From: Nocardioides panaciterrulae
GTDB lineage: Bacteria > Actinomycetota > Actinomycetes > Propionibacteriales > Nocardioidaceae
Assembly (NCBI RefSeq): GCF_013409645.1
Contig: NZ_JACCBG010000001.1
Span: forward strand, 1,054,001 to 1,118,000
DNA length: 64,000 nucleotides
Reading direction: 5' to 3'
Shown here in pieces: positions 46,791 through 56,245 of this stretch. Below the pieces are notes generated by a model that had not been told where the DNA came from, did not search any database, and worked only from the letters and a program-made list of their open reading frames with translations. Every line of letters begins with the position of its first letter. Position 1 is the first letter of the stretch. The translations under genes and the position numbers were made by a program.

Positions 46791-47783
46791 ATGTCGGCAG
46801 AGGGCGGGAACCGGGCGGTCATCGCGGCGCTGATGGCCAACCTGGGCATCGCGGTGACCAAGTTCGTGGCGTTCTTCCTCACCGGGGTGAGCTCGATGCT
46901 GGCCGAGGCGATCCACTCGGTCGCCGACTCCGGCAACCAGCTCCTGCTGCTGCGCGGCGGCAAGAGGGCGCAGAAGGGGGCGACCCCCGAGCACCCCTTC
47001 GGCTACGGCCGCGAGCGCTACGTCTACTCCTTCATCGTCTCGATCGTGCTGTTCTCCCTCGGGGGCCTGTTCGCCCTCTACGAGGCGTGGCACAAGTACC
47101 ACGAGGTGCACGCCGCCCACGGGCACCCGGCCGACTCGATCCTCGACAGCCGGTGGTGGTGGGTGCCCCCGCTCGTGCTCGGCGTCGCGATCGTGCTCGA
47201 GGGCATGTCCTTCCGGACCGCGATCGGAGAGGCCCGCAAGATCAAGGGCGGCGCCACCTTCGCGCAGTTCATCCGGCGGGCCAAGCAGCCCGAGCTGCCG
47301 GTCATCCTGCTCGAGGACTTCGCCGCCCTCATCGGTCTCGGGCTGGCCCTGGTCGCGGTGGTGCTGGCGCTGCTGACGCAGAACCTCTACTTCGACGTGG
47401 CCGGAACAGCGCTGATCGGGGTGCTGCTGGTCGTGGTCGCTGTCGTGCTGGCCACCGAGACCAAGAGCCTGCTGCTCGGGGAGTCGGCCAGCCTGCCGGC
47501 CCAGCAGCGCATCACCGACGCGCTCGCCGGCACGCCCGGCGTCGAGCGGATCATCCACATGAAGACGATGCACCTCGGCCCCGAGGAGCTGCTGGTGGCC
47601 GCGAAGATCGGCGTGCGGTCCGGCGCGACGTCCGTCGAGGTCGCCGACGCCATCGACGCCGCCGAGGTGGCGATCCGCGAGGCCGAGGCCACGGCGCAGG
47701 TCATCTACCTCGAGCCGGACATCTACCGCAGCGACTACGTGCCCGCCGAGCGCCCCGAGCCGCCGGCGCCCGCCGGGCACTGA
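46791..47783 (+). CDS. Cation diffusion facilitator (CDF) family metal transporter
   Basis: A 330-aa membrane protein. SMLAEAIHSVADSGNQLLL (about 35-53) in helix 2 carries the HxxxD metal site, and LLEDFAALIGLGLAL (about 175-189) in helix 5 carries a second acidic site (ED instead of the usual HxxxD). A C-terminal cytoplasmic ferredoxin-like domain (about 225-315) follows. Such proteins exchange Zn, Mn, Fe or Co for protons. TAGCCT at 46778-46783 is 7 nt from the ATG: leaderless. The 15-bp repeat at 47771-47806 covers the stop codon. The metal is uncertain because of the atypical second site. Confidence 0.85.
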   Translation: MSAEGGNRAVIAALMANLGIAVTKFVAFFLTGVSSMLAEAIHSVADSGNQLLLLRGGKRAQKGATPEHPFGYGRERYVYSFIVSIVLFSLGGLFALYEAWHKYHEVHAAHGHPADSILDSRWWWVPPLVLGVAIVLEGMSFRTAIGEARKIKGGATFAQFIRRAKQPELPVILLEDFAALIGLGLALVAVVLALLTQNLYFDVAGTALIGVLLVVVAVVLATETKSLLLGESASLPAQQRITDALAGTPGVERIIHMKTMHLGPEELLVAAKIGVRSGATSVEVADAIDAAEVAIREAEATAQVIYLEPDIYRSDYVPAERPEPPAPAGH

Positions 47784-47806
47784 TCCGCCGGGCACTGATC
47801 CGCCGG
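47771..47806 (+). repeat. 15-bp tandem repeat across the CDF stop codon
   Basis: CGCCGGGCACTGATC occurs at 47771-47785 and again at 47786-47800, with a third partial copy (CGCCGG) to 47806. The stop TGA of the gene lies inside the first copy and is repeated in the second. Confidence 0.85.
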
Positions 47807-47843
47807 CATCCCCGGACCGGGTGAGGCTGCGCCGGAAATTCTG

Positions 47844-47860
47844 CGCGGGGTGACCCCGCG
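47844..47860 (+). terminator. GC hairpin after the CDF gene
   Basis: CGCGGGG (47844-47850), loop TGA, CCCCGCG (47854-47860): a perfect 7-bp stem followed by TTCT. TAGTCT at 47864-47869 directly after may be the -10 for ahcY, giving an mRNA leader of about 75 nt. Confidence 0.5.
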
Positions 47861-47951
47861 TTCTAGTCTGGCGGGGTCCGCGCGGGAGATCCCGAGGACG
47901 CGCAGATGCGCGACGCAGACGCTGGCTCCACATTTTCCGAGGAGACAACTG

Positions 47952-49397
<1,446 letters not shown>

Positions 49398-49409
49398 GTC
49401 GAGCTCCTC

Positions 49410-49442
49410 GAGGGCCGTCCGGACCTGGTCCGGGCGGCCCTC
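49410..49442 (+). terminator. Strong hairpin terminator between ahcY and mtrA
   Basis: GAGGGCCG-CCGGAC pairs with GTCCGG-CGGCCCTC around a CTG loop, with one mismatch: a stem of about 15 bp directly after ahcY. No T-run. Confidence 0.65.
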
Positions 49443-49489
49443 GTGCCTCACCTCCCACGGTGCGGACGCCCGACTGGCAGAATCGGACC

Positions 49490-50203
49490 ATGACGCAGCC
49501 CGCCGTACCGCAGGTCGAGAACTCCTGGAAGGGACGCATCCTCGTCGTCGACGACGACGCCTCCCTCGCGGAGATGCTCACGATCGTGCTGCGGCAGGAG
49601 GGTTTCGACAGCCGCATGTGCACCCGCGGCGACCTGGCCGTGGAGGAGTTCCGCGACTACCGGCCCGACCTGGTGCTGCTGGACCTGATGCTGCCGGGCA
49701 AGGACGGCATCGACGTGTGCAAGGAGATCCGCGCGGAGTCCGGCGTCCCCATCGTGATGCTCACCGCCAAGGGCGACACCGTCGACGTCGTGGTCGGCCT
49801 GGAGTCCGGTGCCGACGACTACGTCGTCAAGCCGTTCAAGCCCAAGGAGCTGGTCGCCCGCATCCGGGCCCGGGTCCGCCGGTTCGAGACGCCGGCGCCG
49901 GAGTCGCTGACGATCGGTGACCTGAGCATCGACGTGGCCGGGCACTCGGTGACCCGGGACCGCGCCCCCATCAACCTGACCCCGCTCGAGTTCGACCTGC
50001 TGGTCTGCCTGGCGCGCAAGCCGTGGCAGGTCTTCACCCGCGAGGTGCTGCTCGAGCAGGTGTGGGGCTACCGGCACGCGGCCGACACCCGGCTGGTGAA
50101 CGTGCACGTGCAGCGGCTGCGCTCCAAGGTCGAGCACGACCCGGAGAACCCCGAGATCGTCGTGACCGTGCGTGGCGTCGGGTACAAGGCGGGGAACCCC
50201 TAG
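49490..50203 (+). CDS. mtrA: Two-component response regulator MtrA
   Basis: A 237-aa OmpR/PhoB-family regulator. The receiver (about 15-130) has VVDDDASL, the phospho-Asp in LLDLMLPGKDG (near 65) and VKPFKPKEL with the conserved Lys (near 113). The winged-helix domain (about 140-235) has LTPLEFDLLVCLARKPWQVFTREVLLEQVWGY and RGVGYKAG. Followed by mtrB and lpqB, the conserved MtrAB-LpqB unit for cell-wall remodelling and division. CAGAAT (49480-49485) sits just before the ATG, so a leaderless start is possible; no Shine-Dalgarno is seen. Confidence 0.96.
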   Translation: MTQPAVPQVENSWKGRILVVDDDASLAEMLTIVLRQEGFDSRMCTRGDLAVEEFRDYRPDLVLLDLMLPGKDGIDVCKEIRAESGVPIVMLTAKGDTVDVVVGLESGADDYVVKPFKPKELVARIRARVRRFETPAPESLTIGDLSIDVAGHSVTRDRAPINLTPLEFDLLVCLARKPWQVFTREVLLEQVWGYRHAADTRLVNVHVQRLRSKVEHDPENPEIVVTVRGVGYKAGNP

Positions 50204-50206
50204 TCC

Positions 50207-51835
50207 GTGTCTCCCGGTGCGCTGCCCCCGCGCGGCATCCCTTCGGGGCTGCGCCGGGCCCTGACCTTCTGGCGCCGCTCCATCCAGGCGCGGGTCGTCG
50301 CGAGCACGCTCGTGCTCTCGGCGGTCGTGGTCAGCATCGTCGGCTGGTACCTGCTCCAGCAGACCCGCCAGGGGCTGCTCGACCACCGGGTCGCCGCGGT
50401 CGTGGCGGAGGCCAACAACGAGACCACCGAGGCCCGCAACCGGCTCGCCGCCGCGCCGGGCACCGACATCGATGCCGCCTCCCAGCAGCGCGAGCTGGTC
50501 GAGCCGATCATCGAGCGCGGCCTGACCCGCGGGTTCGACGTGGTGCTGGCCGGACCGGTGGGGGAGGGCGGCCGGATCGCCGACGGCGGCGCCGAGTCGA
50601 CCCCCGGGCTCGACCTCGCCAGCGTCCCGACCTCGCTGGAGGCCCACTTCGACCGGATCGCCGGGACGGCCTGGACCTACACGCGCATCCGCAGCACCGG
50701 CAACAGCGGTGTGGAGACCGACACCCCCGGCGTGGTCGTCGGCTCCCAGGTCACCCTGCGCGCGGACGGCGGGACCTACACGCTCTACTACCTCTTCCCG
50801 CTCGACGAGGAGCGGCAGACGCTGGCCCTGGTGACCCGCGCCCTGCTGACCGCCGCGGTGCTCCTGCTGGTGCTGGTCGCCGGGATGACCTGGCTGGTCA
50901 CCCGGCAGGTGGTCACCCCGATCCGGATGGCCCGCCAGGTCGCCGAGCGGCTGGCGTCCGGGCAGCTGCAGGAGCGGCTCCGGGTCGCCGGCGAGGACGA
51001 CCTGGCCCGCCTGGCCACGTCGTTCAACCAGATGGCCAGCAACCTGCAGCGGCAGATCCGTCAGCTCGAGGAGCTCAGCCGGGTCCAGCGGCGGTTCGTC
51101 TCCGACGTGTCCCACGAGCTGCGCACCCCGCTGACGACCGTGCGGATGGCCAGCGACGTGCTGCATGACGCGCGCCACGATTTCGACCCGGTCACCGCGC
51201 GCGCCGCCGAGCTGCTGCAGACCGAGCTGGACCGCTTCGAGACGCTGCTGGTGGACCTGCTCGAGATCAGCCGGTTCGACGCCGGCGCGGCGGTCCTCGA
51301 CGCCGAGGACGTCAACCTCGTCGACGTCGCCCACCGGGTCGTGGACATGACCCGGCCGCTGGCCGAGCAGCGCGGCGTCCACGTCGTGGTCCAGGCGCCG
51401 AGCCACCCGTGCCTGGCGGAGGCCGACGTACGCCGGGTCGAGCGGATCGTGCGCAACCTGGTCACCAACGCCATCGACCATGCCGAGTCCCGGGGACCCG
51501 AGCCCGAGGTGGTGATCCAGGTGGCCGGGGACGACCACGCCGCCGCGGTGGCGGTGCGCGACTACGGCGTCGGCCTGGCGCCGGGGGAGGCGGCCATGGT
51601 GTTCAACCGGTTCTGGCGGGCCGACCCGGCCCGGGCGCGGACCAGCGGCGGCACCGGCCTGGGGCTGGCGATCTCGCTGGAGGACACCCACCTGCACGGC
51701 GGCTGGCTGCAGGCCTGGGGGCGGCCCGGGCGGGGCGCGCAGTTCCGGCTGACCCTGCCCCGGCGGGCCGGGACGCCGCTGCGGCAGAGCCCGCTGCCGC
51801 TGGTGCCCAGCGACGCCGAGGAGGTGGTCTCGTGA
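50207..51835 (+). CDS. mtrB: Sensor histidine kinase MtrB
   Basis: A 542-aa membrane sensor kinase. Helix 1 (about 28-48), extracytoplasmic sensor (about 49-200), helix 2 (about 207-235), HAMP (about 236-290), HisKA with the phospho-His in SDVSHELRTPLTTVR (near 304), and the ATPase domain with NLVTNAIDHAE, DYGVGLAPGE and GGTGLGLAIS (about 480-490). Phosphorylates MtrA. The GTG start is 3 bp after the mtrA stop; the stop overlaps lpqB (GTGA). Confidence 0.95.
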   Translation: MSPGALPPRGIPSGLRRALTFWRRSIQARVVASTLVLSAVVVSIVGWYLLQQTRQGLLDHRVAAVVAEANNETTEARNRLAAAPGTDIDAASQQRELVEPIIERGLTRGFDVVLAGPVGEGGRIADGGAESTPGLDLASVPTSLEAHFDRIAGTAWTYTRIRSTGNSGVETDTPGVVVGSQVTLRADGGTYTLYYLFPLDEERQTLALVTRALLTAAVLLLVLVAGMTWLVTRQVVTPIRMARQVAERLASGQLQERLRVAGEDDLARLATSFNQMASNLQRQIRQLEELSRVQRRFVSDVSHELRTPLTTVRMASDVLHDARHDFDPVTARAAELLQTELDRFETLLVDLLEISRFDAGAAVLDAEDVNLVDVAHRVVDMTRPLAEQRGVHVVVQAPSHPCLAEADVRRVERIVRNLVTNAIDHAESRGPEPEVVIQVAGDDHAAAVAVRDYGVGLAPGEAAMVFNRFWRADPARARTSGGTGLGLAISLEDTHLHGGWLQAWGRPGRGAQFRLTLPRRAGTPLRQSPLPLVPSDAEEVVS

Positions 51836-53586
51836 GCCGCCGCCGCCCGTGGGCCCTGGCCGTGGTCGTCACCGCGGTGACGCTCGTCCTGTCCGGCTGC
51901 GTGCGGCTGCCGGAGAGCGGACCGGTCGTCGAGACCAGGTCGGCCGGCTCGCTGGACGACCAGCCGATCATCAACATCGACCCGCGGCCCCCGCAGCCGG
52001 GCGCCTCGGCCACCGAGGTGGTCAAGGGCTTCCTCGACGCGATGACCGCCACGCCCATCCAGACCACGGTTGCGCGCGAGTTCCTGGCCAAGGACCTGCG
52101 CACCTCGTGGAACCCGCAGCGCCGGCTGATCACCTACGCCGACGCGTCCCCACCGCGGCTGCGCGGGCCGAGCAAGGTGGCGGTCACGCTCACCAGTGCC
52201 GACCAGCTCGACGCCCGGCTGGCCTGGCAGGGCCGGCTGCCGCGGTCGAAGCGGGTCGTGGACTTCCCGGTGACCATGGAGAACGGGGAGTACCGCATCG
52301 AGGATGCCCCGAACGCGCTGATCGTGCCGGAGACGTGGTTCGAGCAGCGGTTCCGCGAGGTCTCGCTGTACTTCTTCGACCCCACCGCCACCATCCTGGT
52401 CCCCGAGCCGGTCTTCGTGCCCCGGGGCGACCAGTTGACCACCGCCCTGGTCAAGGGCCTGCTCCGCGGTCCGGGCACCGAGCTGGACCGGGTCTCGCGC
52501 AGCTTCATCCCGCCGGGCCTCGACTACGGCGTCTCGGTGACGGTCTCGGACGCCGGCGTCGCGGACATCTCCCTCAAGGGCGACGTGAGCCCCGAGAACT
52601 CCCAGGCGGTGGACCTGATGATGGCCCAGTTCGCCTGGACGCTGCGGCAGGACCCCGCGGTGCGAGCCTTCCAGGTCACCGTCGGGGGCCAGCAGATCCA
52701 GCTGCCCGGCGGCGTGAGCGAGGTCAGCGTCGAGGAGGGTGCGGCCTACGACCCCACGGGCTTCCGCTCCAGCTCGCTGCTCTACGGCCTGCGCGACGGG
52801 CTGCTGGTCTCCGGGACCGCCTCGGGGCTCGACCCCGTCGACGGCCCGCTCGGCCAGGACCGCGAGGGGATCCGCTCCCTCGCGGTGAACCTCGACGCGA
52901 CCCGGGCCGCCGGGGTCACCGACGACGGCAGCGCGGTGGTCGTGGCCCCCGTGCACGCGCCGGGGACGGAGGTGCGCCAGGAGGCCAGCGGGGCCAGTGA
53001 CCTGCTACGGCCGGCCTGGGACTTCGCCGACCGGCTCTGGCTGGTGGACCGCACGCCCGGGGGCGCCCGGATCTCCTACGTGTGGCACGACCGGCTGACC
53101 GCCCTGCAGGTCTCCGGCATCACGGGGCGCCAGGTCCGTGGCTTCCTCGTCTCGCGTGACGGCTCGCGGCTGGTCGCGGTGGTCCACCGCGGGCGGGCCG
53201 GGGACGCGATCATGGTCAGCCGGATCAAGCACGACGACCAGGGCCGGGTGCTCGGCGCCGAACGGGCCCAGCGCCTGGTCTGGGAGGGCAGCGGGCGGCT
53301 GCGGATCCGGGACCTTGCCTGGCGCACCACCACCAGCATCGCCGTGCTGAACCTGGTGGGCGACCAGCTCGCCCAGGTCCGCGCGCTGCCGCTCGACGGG
53401 TCGCCGCCGGCGATCGGCAGCCTGTCGACGACGCTCCCCGGCAACATCGAGGGCCTGGTCGGCTCGCCGGCTCCCAGCGAGGACCTCTACGCCCGGACCC
53501 GGTCCAGCCTGCGCGACCTGTCCAGCTCGGGGAGCGGGCTGCAGAACCTCGAGTCGGGGACCACCGCGCTGGGCTACGTGGGCTGA
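51832..53586 (+). CDS. lpqB: Lipoprotein LpqB (MtrAB accessory)
   Basis: A 584-aa lipoprotein. The signal peptide ends in the lipobox LSGC (Cys near 23). An N-terminal GerMN-type domain (VVKGFLDAMTATPIQ near 63-77, LVKGLLRGPGTELD near 206-219) and a C-terminal beta-propeller-like LpqB domain (about 320-580) follow. LpqB sits outside the membrane and modulates MtrB activity, linking cell-wall state to MtrA. GTG at 51832 overlaps mtrB and has a GGAGG-like GAGGAGGTGG just before it. Confidence 0.95.
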   Translation: MSRRRPWALAVVVTAVTLVLSGCVRLPESGPVVETRSAGSLDDQPIINIDPRPPQPGASATEVVKGFLDAMTATPIQTTVAREFLAKDLRTSWNPQRRLITYADASPPRLRGPSKVAVTLTSADQLDARLAWQGRLPRSKRVVDFPVTMENGEYRIEDAPNALIVPETWFEQRFREVSLYFFDPTATILVPEPVFVPRGDQLTTALVKGLLRGPGTELDRVSRSFIPPGLDYGVSVTVSDAGVADISLKGDVSPENSQAVDLMMAQFAWTLRQDPAVRAFQVTVGGQQIQLPGGVSEVSVEEGAAYDPTGFRSSSLLYGLRDGLLVSGTASGLDPVDGPLGQDREGIRSLAVNLDATRAAGVTDDGSAVVVAPVHAPGTEVRQEASGASDLLRPAWDFADRLWLVDRTPGGARISYVWHDRLTALQVSGITGRQVRGFLVSRDGSRLVAVVHRGRAGDAIMVSRIKHDDQGRVLGAERAQRLVWEGSGRLRIRDLAWRTTTSIAVLNLVGDQLAQVRALPLDGSPPAIGSLSTTLPGNIEGLVGSPAPSEDLYARTRSSLRDLSSSGSGLQNLESGTTALGYVG

Positions 53587-53646
53587 CCCCGGTCCGGGCC
53601 GGTCCCGCCCGGCCGGCCGGCGTCCACAGGTGCGCCGCCGGCGCTT

Positions 53647-54417
53647 GTGGGGACGGCGGTGCTCTGGTCCGATCGGGAGGTGCCCGAGGCCCTGCCGCCG
53701 CCACTGCGCGACGCGGCCGCCGACCTGCTGCTCGGCGGCCGGTGCCTGGCGTGCGCCCGGCCGGGGCGGTTGCTGTGCGCGGGCTGCGCCGCCGAGCTGC
53801 CGGGCGGCGCGCGCCCGTCCTGGCCCTCCCCGCCGCCGCCGGGGCTGGCCCCACCCTGGGCGGCCGCGGAGTACGCCGGGACCGTGAAGGCGCTCGTGGT
53901 CGGCCACAAGGAGCGACGCCTGGTCGGCCTGCGCGGGCCGCTGGGTCGGCTGCTCGCGCAGGCCGTGGCCGCCGCCCTGGCCGGGGCCGGCGACGGGGCT
54001 GGCGAGGGGGAGCGGGTGGTGCTGGTGCCGGTGCCCTCCCGCCCCGGCAGCGTGCGGGCCCGCGGCTACGACCCGACGTACGCCCTGACGACGGTGGCCG
54101 CGCGACTGGTGCGGCCCGGGACGGAGGTCTCGGTGGCGCGGCTGCTGCGCAGCCGACCCGGCGTGGTGGACCAGGCGGGGCTCGGCGCGGCCGCCCGGGC
54201 GGCGAACCTCGCGGGCTCGATGGCCTGCCCGGACAGCGGCCTGCGCCGGCTCGCCCGTCGCGGCCGCCGCGTGCGGGTGGTGCTCTGCGACGACGTGCTC
54301 ACCACCGGCGCCACGGCCCGGGAGGCCCAGCGCGCGCTGGAGTCGGTGGGCCTGCAGGTGGCTGCCGTGGCCGCCGTGGCGGCCACCCGGCGCCGGTTGC
54401 CGCCGTCGCGCCGGTGA
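53647..54417 (+). CDS. comF: ComF family phosphoribosyltransferase-like protein
   Basis: A 256-aa protein. The N-terminal zinc knuckle CLACARPGRLLCAGC (about 33-47) and a C-terminal PRTase domain with VVLCDDVLTTGATARE (about 215-230), the PRPP-binding loop, are the ComF pattern. VPVPSRPGSVRARGYDPT near 123-140 is also conserved. Used in DNA uptake in naturally competent bacteria; in actinobacteria the role is not clear, but its place between lpqB and hpf is conserved. The GTG at 53647 lacks a clear ribosome binding site; it is the first start codon after the lpqB stop in this frame. Confidence 0.87.
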   Translation: MGTAVLWSDREVPEALPPPLRDAAADLLLGGRCLACARPGRLLCAGCAAELPGGARPSWPSPPPPGLAPPWAAAEYAGTVKALVVGHKERRLVGLRGPLGRLLAQAVAAALAGAGDGAGEGERVVLVPVPSRPGSVRARGYDPTYALTTVAARLVRPGTEVSVARLLRSRPGVVDQAGLGAAARAANLAGSMACPDSGLRRLARRGRRVRVVLCDDVLTTGATAREAQRALESVGLQVAAVAAVAATRRRLPPSRR

Positions 54418-54818
54418 TTTCGGGCCCGACCTTTCGTCGCGCCCGGTGGTCCACTAGCGTCGGTGCATGGAGTCCGTCCGGGTCCGTGGTTGCGTCGTCG
54501 AGGTGCCCCGGCCCGGGGCGCCCCGTCGGCTAGCCGATGCCAGTCGCAGGCGAAGCGGCCCACGTAAGTCCCGCGGCGCGTCCGCGGGGCGATCACGGTG
54601 CGGCTTAGAGGTAAGTCCTGCCTCGTCCTCGTCGTCAGACACGGCGCCGGGCGGGAGAAGGGTAGTAGTGGCAGAGAAGCTGCGAACCCCTCAGCAGGCG
54701 GTTGTGGGGTCGAAGACCAGGTCGGCCGGGCGGACTCCTCCCACTCCCGTGCCCGCGAATCCTGCGCGCACGAAGCGGAGCGGGTCCTGAGAAACCAACC
54801 AAGCACCGGGAGGTTCAC
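54418..54818. other. 401-bp non-coding gap between comF and hpf
   Basis: Largest gene-free stretch in the window. It holds a -10-like TAGCGT (54455-54460) with a putative transcript start near 54467, a candidate structured RNA (see 54467-54788) and the hpf ribosome binding site GGGAGG (54808-54813). An ORF in this stretch (54467-54790, 107 codons) uses a TTA and several other rare codons, including AGA, CTA and CGA, unlike every real gene nearby, so it is not accepted as coding. Confidence 0.6.
54467..54788 (+). ncRNA. Candidate structured RNA upstream of hpf (raiA-type motif?)
   Basis: Signals: an exact 8-mer GTAAGTCC at 54564 and 54611; a perfect 7-bp hairpin CCCGCGG/CCGCGGG at 54570-54588; ACCCC (54686-54690) pairing with GGGGT (54706-54710); a short palindrome CGGCTAGCCG; purine-rich loops such as GGGTAGTAGTGG. 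A raiA RNA motif of unknown role is known upstream of raiA (=hpf) in Firmicutes and Actinobacteria, so an RNA here is expected. I cannot match the consensus base by base, so identity is inference. Confidence 0.5.
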
Positions 54819-55439
54819 ATGGAAGTTGTGGTCACGGGTCGGCACTGCGAGGTGTCGGATCGGTTCCGCAGTCATGTCAACGAGAAGCTGACGCGGCTCG
54901 AGAAGCACGACCACCGCATCATCCGGGTCCATGTGGAGGTGGACTGCGAACCCAATCCGCGCCAGCACGACCGGGCGGTCCGGCTGGAGCTGACGGCCTT
55001 CTCCAAGGGGCCGGTGATCCGGGCCGAGGCCGCGGCCGAGGACAAGATGGGTGCGCTCGACATCGCCCTGGACAAGATGGCCGCGCAGATGCGCCGCGCG
55101 GCCGACCGCAAGCGCATCCACCGGGGCCGCCACGCCCCCGTGTCGGTCGGGCAGGCTCTCGCGGACAGTCCGGTCGAGGTCCCCGCGCCCCGCGACGAGT
55201 CGGTGACCGAACGCCAGGTGGGCCCCATCGCCGTCACCGGCGACGGCCCGTTGGTGGTGCGCGAGAAGACGCACTCGGCCGTCCCGATGACCCTCGACCA
55301 GGCGCTCTACGAGATGGAGCTGGTCGGCCACGACTTCTACCTGTTCGTGGACAAGGAGAGCGAGCGACCGGCGGTGGTCTACCGCCGGCGCGGCTACGAC
55401 TACGGCGTGATCTCGCTGGACCTGGACAGCCAGGCCTAG
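54819..55439 (+). CDS. hpf: Ribosome hibernation promoting factor, long form (RaiA/HPF)
   Basis: A 206-aa long HPF. N-terminal S30AE domain (about 1-105, MEVVVTGRHCEVSDRFRSHV) binds the 30S decoding site. The C-terminal dimerisation domain (about 145-200, KTHSAVPMTLDQALYEMEL and HDFYLFVDKESERPAVVYRRRGYDYGVI) forms 100S ribosomes. Silences translation in stationary phase or starvation. ATG at 54819 with GGGAGG 5 nt upstream. A perfect terminator hairpin follows at 55472-55505. Preceded by the non-coding 400-bp region that may be its regulatory RNA. Confidence 0.95.
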   Translation: MEVVVTGRHCEVSDRFRSHVNEKLTRLEKHDHRIIRVHVEVDCEPNPRQHDRAVRLELTAFSKGPVIRAEAAAEDKMGALDIALDKMAAQMRRAADRKRIHRGRHAPVSVGQALADSPVEVPAPRDESVTERQVGPIAVTGDGPLVVREKTHSAVPMTLDQALYEMELVGHDFYLFVDKESERPAVVYRRRGYDYGVISLDLDSQA

Positions 55440-55471
55440 CCCCGCCGCACCCCGCCGCGGTCCCGGCGGGA

Positions 55472-55505
55472 AGGGAGGGATGGTCCGTCCGGGCCATCCC
55501 TCCCT
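55472..55505 (+). terminator. Terminator after hpf
   Basis: AGGGAGGGATGG (55472-55483) pairs perfectly with CCATCCCTCCCT (55494-55505) around a 10-nt loop, 32 bp after the hpf stop. Confidence 0.8.
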
Positions 55506-55561
55506 GCTGTTCGGGCCACATGCGGGTCCCGTCCGGGTCCCGTCCGTGCCATGATGCGCAC

Positions 55562-56245
55562 GTGGCCGATCACGAGACCGAGTCAGAGCCCGAGCCCATC
55601 CGGGTCCTGGTCGTCGACGACCAGGAGCTGTTCCGTCGTGGGCTGACGATGCTGCTGGCCGTCGAGCCCGGCATCGAGGTGGTCGGCGAGGCCGGCGACG
55701 GCATCGAGGGGACGACCCTGGCCGCGAGCGCGGCGCCCGACGTGATCCTGCTGGACATCCGGATGCCCAAGCGGTCGGGCATCGAGGCCTGCCTGGCCAT
55801 CAAGGACGCCGTCCCGTCGGCCAAGATCATCATGCTGACCGTCTCCGACGAGGAGGCCGACCTCTACGAGGCGGTCAAGAGCGGGGCCTCGGGCTACCTG
55901 CTCAAGGACTCCTCGATCGAGGAGGTCGCGCAGGCGGTGCGGGTGGTCGCGGACGGCCAGTCGCTGATCAGCCCCTCGATGGCGGTCAAGCTCATCGACG
56001 AGTTCAAGCAGATGTCCCGCCCCGAGCGCGAGCACGTGCCCGGGTTGCGGCTCACCGAGCGCGAGCTCGAGGTGCTGCGGCTGGTCGCCAAGGGGCTGAA
56101 CAACCGCGAGATCGCCAAGCAGCTGTTCATCAGCGAGAACACCGTCAAGAACCACGTGCGCAACATCCTGGAGAAGCTGCAGCTGCACTCGCGCATGGAG
56201 GCGGTCATGTACGCCGTCCGCGAGAAGCTGCTCGATCTGCCTTGA
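55562..56245 (+). CDS. NarL/FixJ-family response regulator
   Basis: A 227-aa regulator. Receiver (about 15-130): VLVVDDQELFRRGLTMLL, phospho-Asp in LLDIRMPKRSG (near 65), Thr/Lys in MLTVSDEEADL and YLLKDSS. LuxR-type helix-turn-helix (about 160-220): LTERELEVLRLVAKGLNNREIA and SENTVKNHVRNIL. No partner kinase is next to it. GTG at 55562 with CATGAT 6 nt upstream, possibly leaderless. The stop overlaps the YcaQ-family gene (TTGA). Placement after hpf is conserved in actinobacteria; target genes unknown. Confidence 0.88.
   Translation: MADHETESEPEPIRVLVVDDQELFRRGLTMLLAVEPGIEVVGEAGDGIEGTTLAASAAPDVILLDIRMPKRSGIEACLAIKDAVPSAKIIMLTVSDEEADLYEAVKSGASGYLLKDSSIEEVAQAVRVVADGQSLISPSMAVKLIDEFKQMSRPEREHVPGLRLTERELEVLRLVAKGLNNREIAKQLFISENTVKNHVRNILEKLQLHSRMEAVMYAVREKLLDLP

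Noticed and set aside
47875-47951. SAH riboswitch in front of ahcY
   Set aside because: The leader has CCGAGGA and a GGCTC element but not the full conserved core that I recall for the SAH riboswitch, so it is not called. A covariance-model search would decide.
54467-54790. 107-codon ORF upstream of hpf as a leaderless protein gene
   Set aside because: It contains TTA, CTA, GTA, AGA and several CGA/TCA codons, unlike the GC3-rich genes around it, has no recognisable protein domain, and the region shows RNA-like stems.
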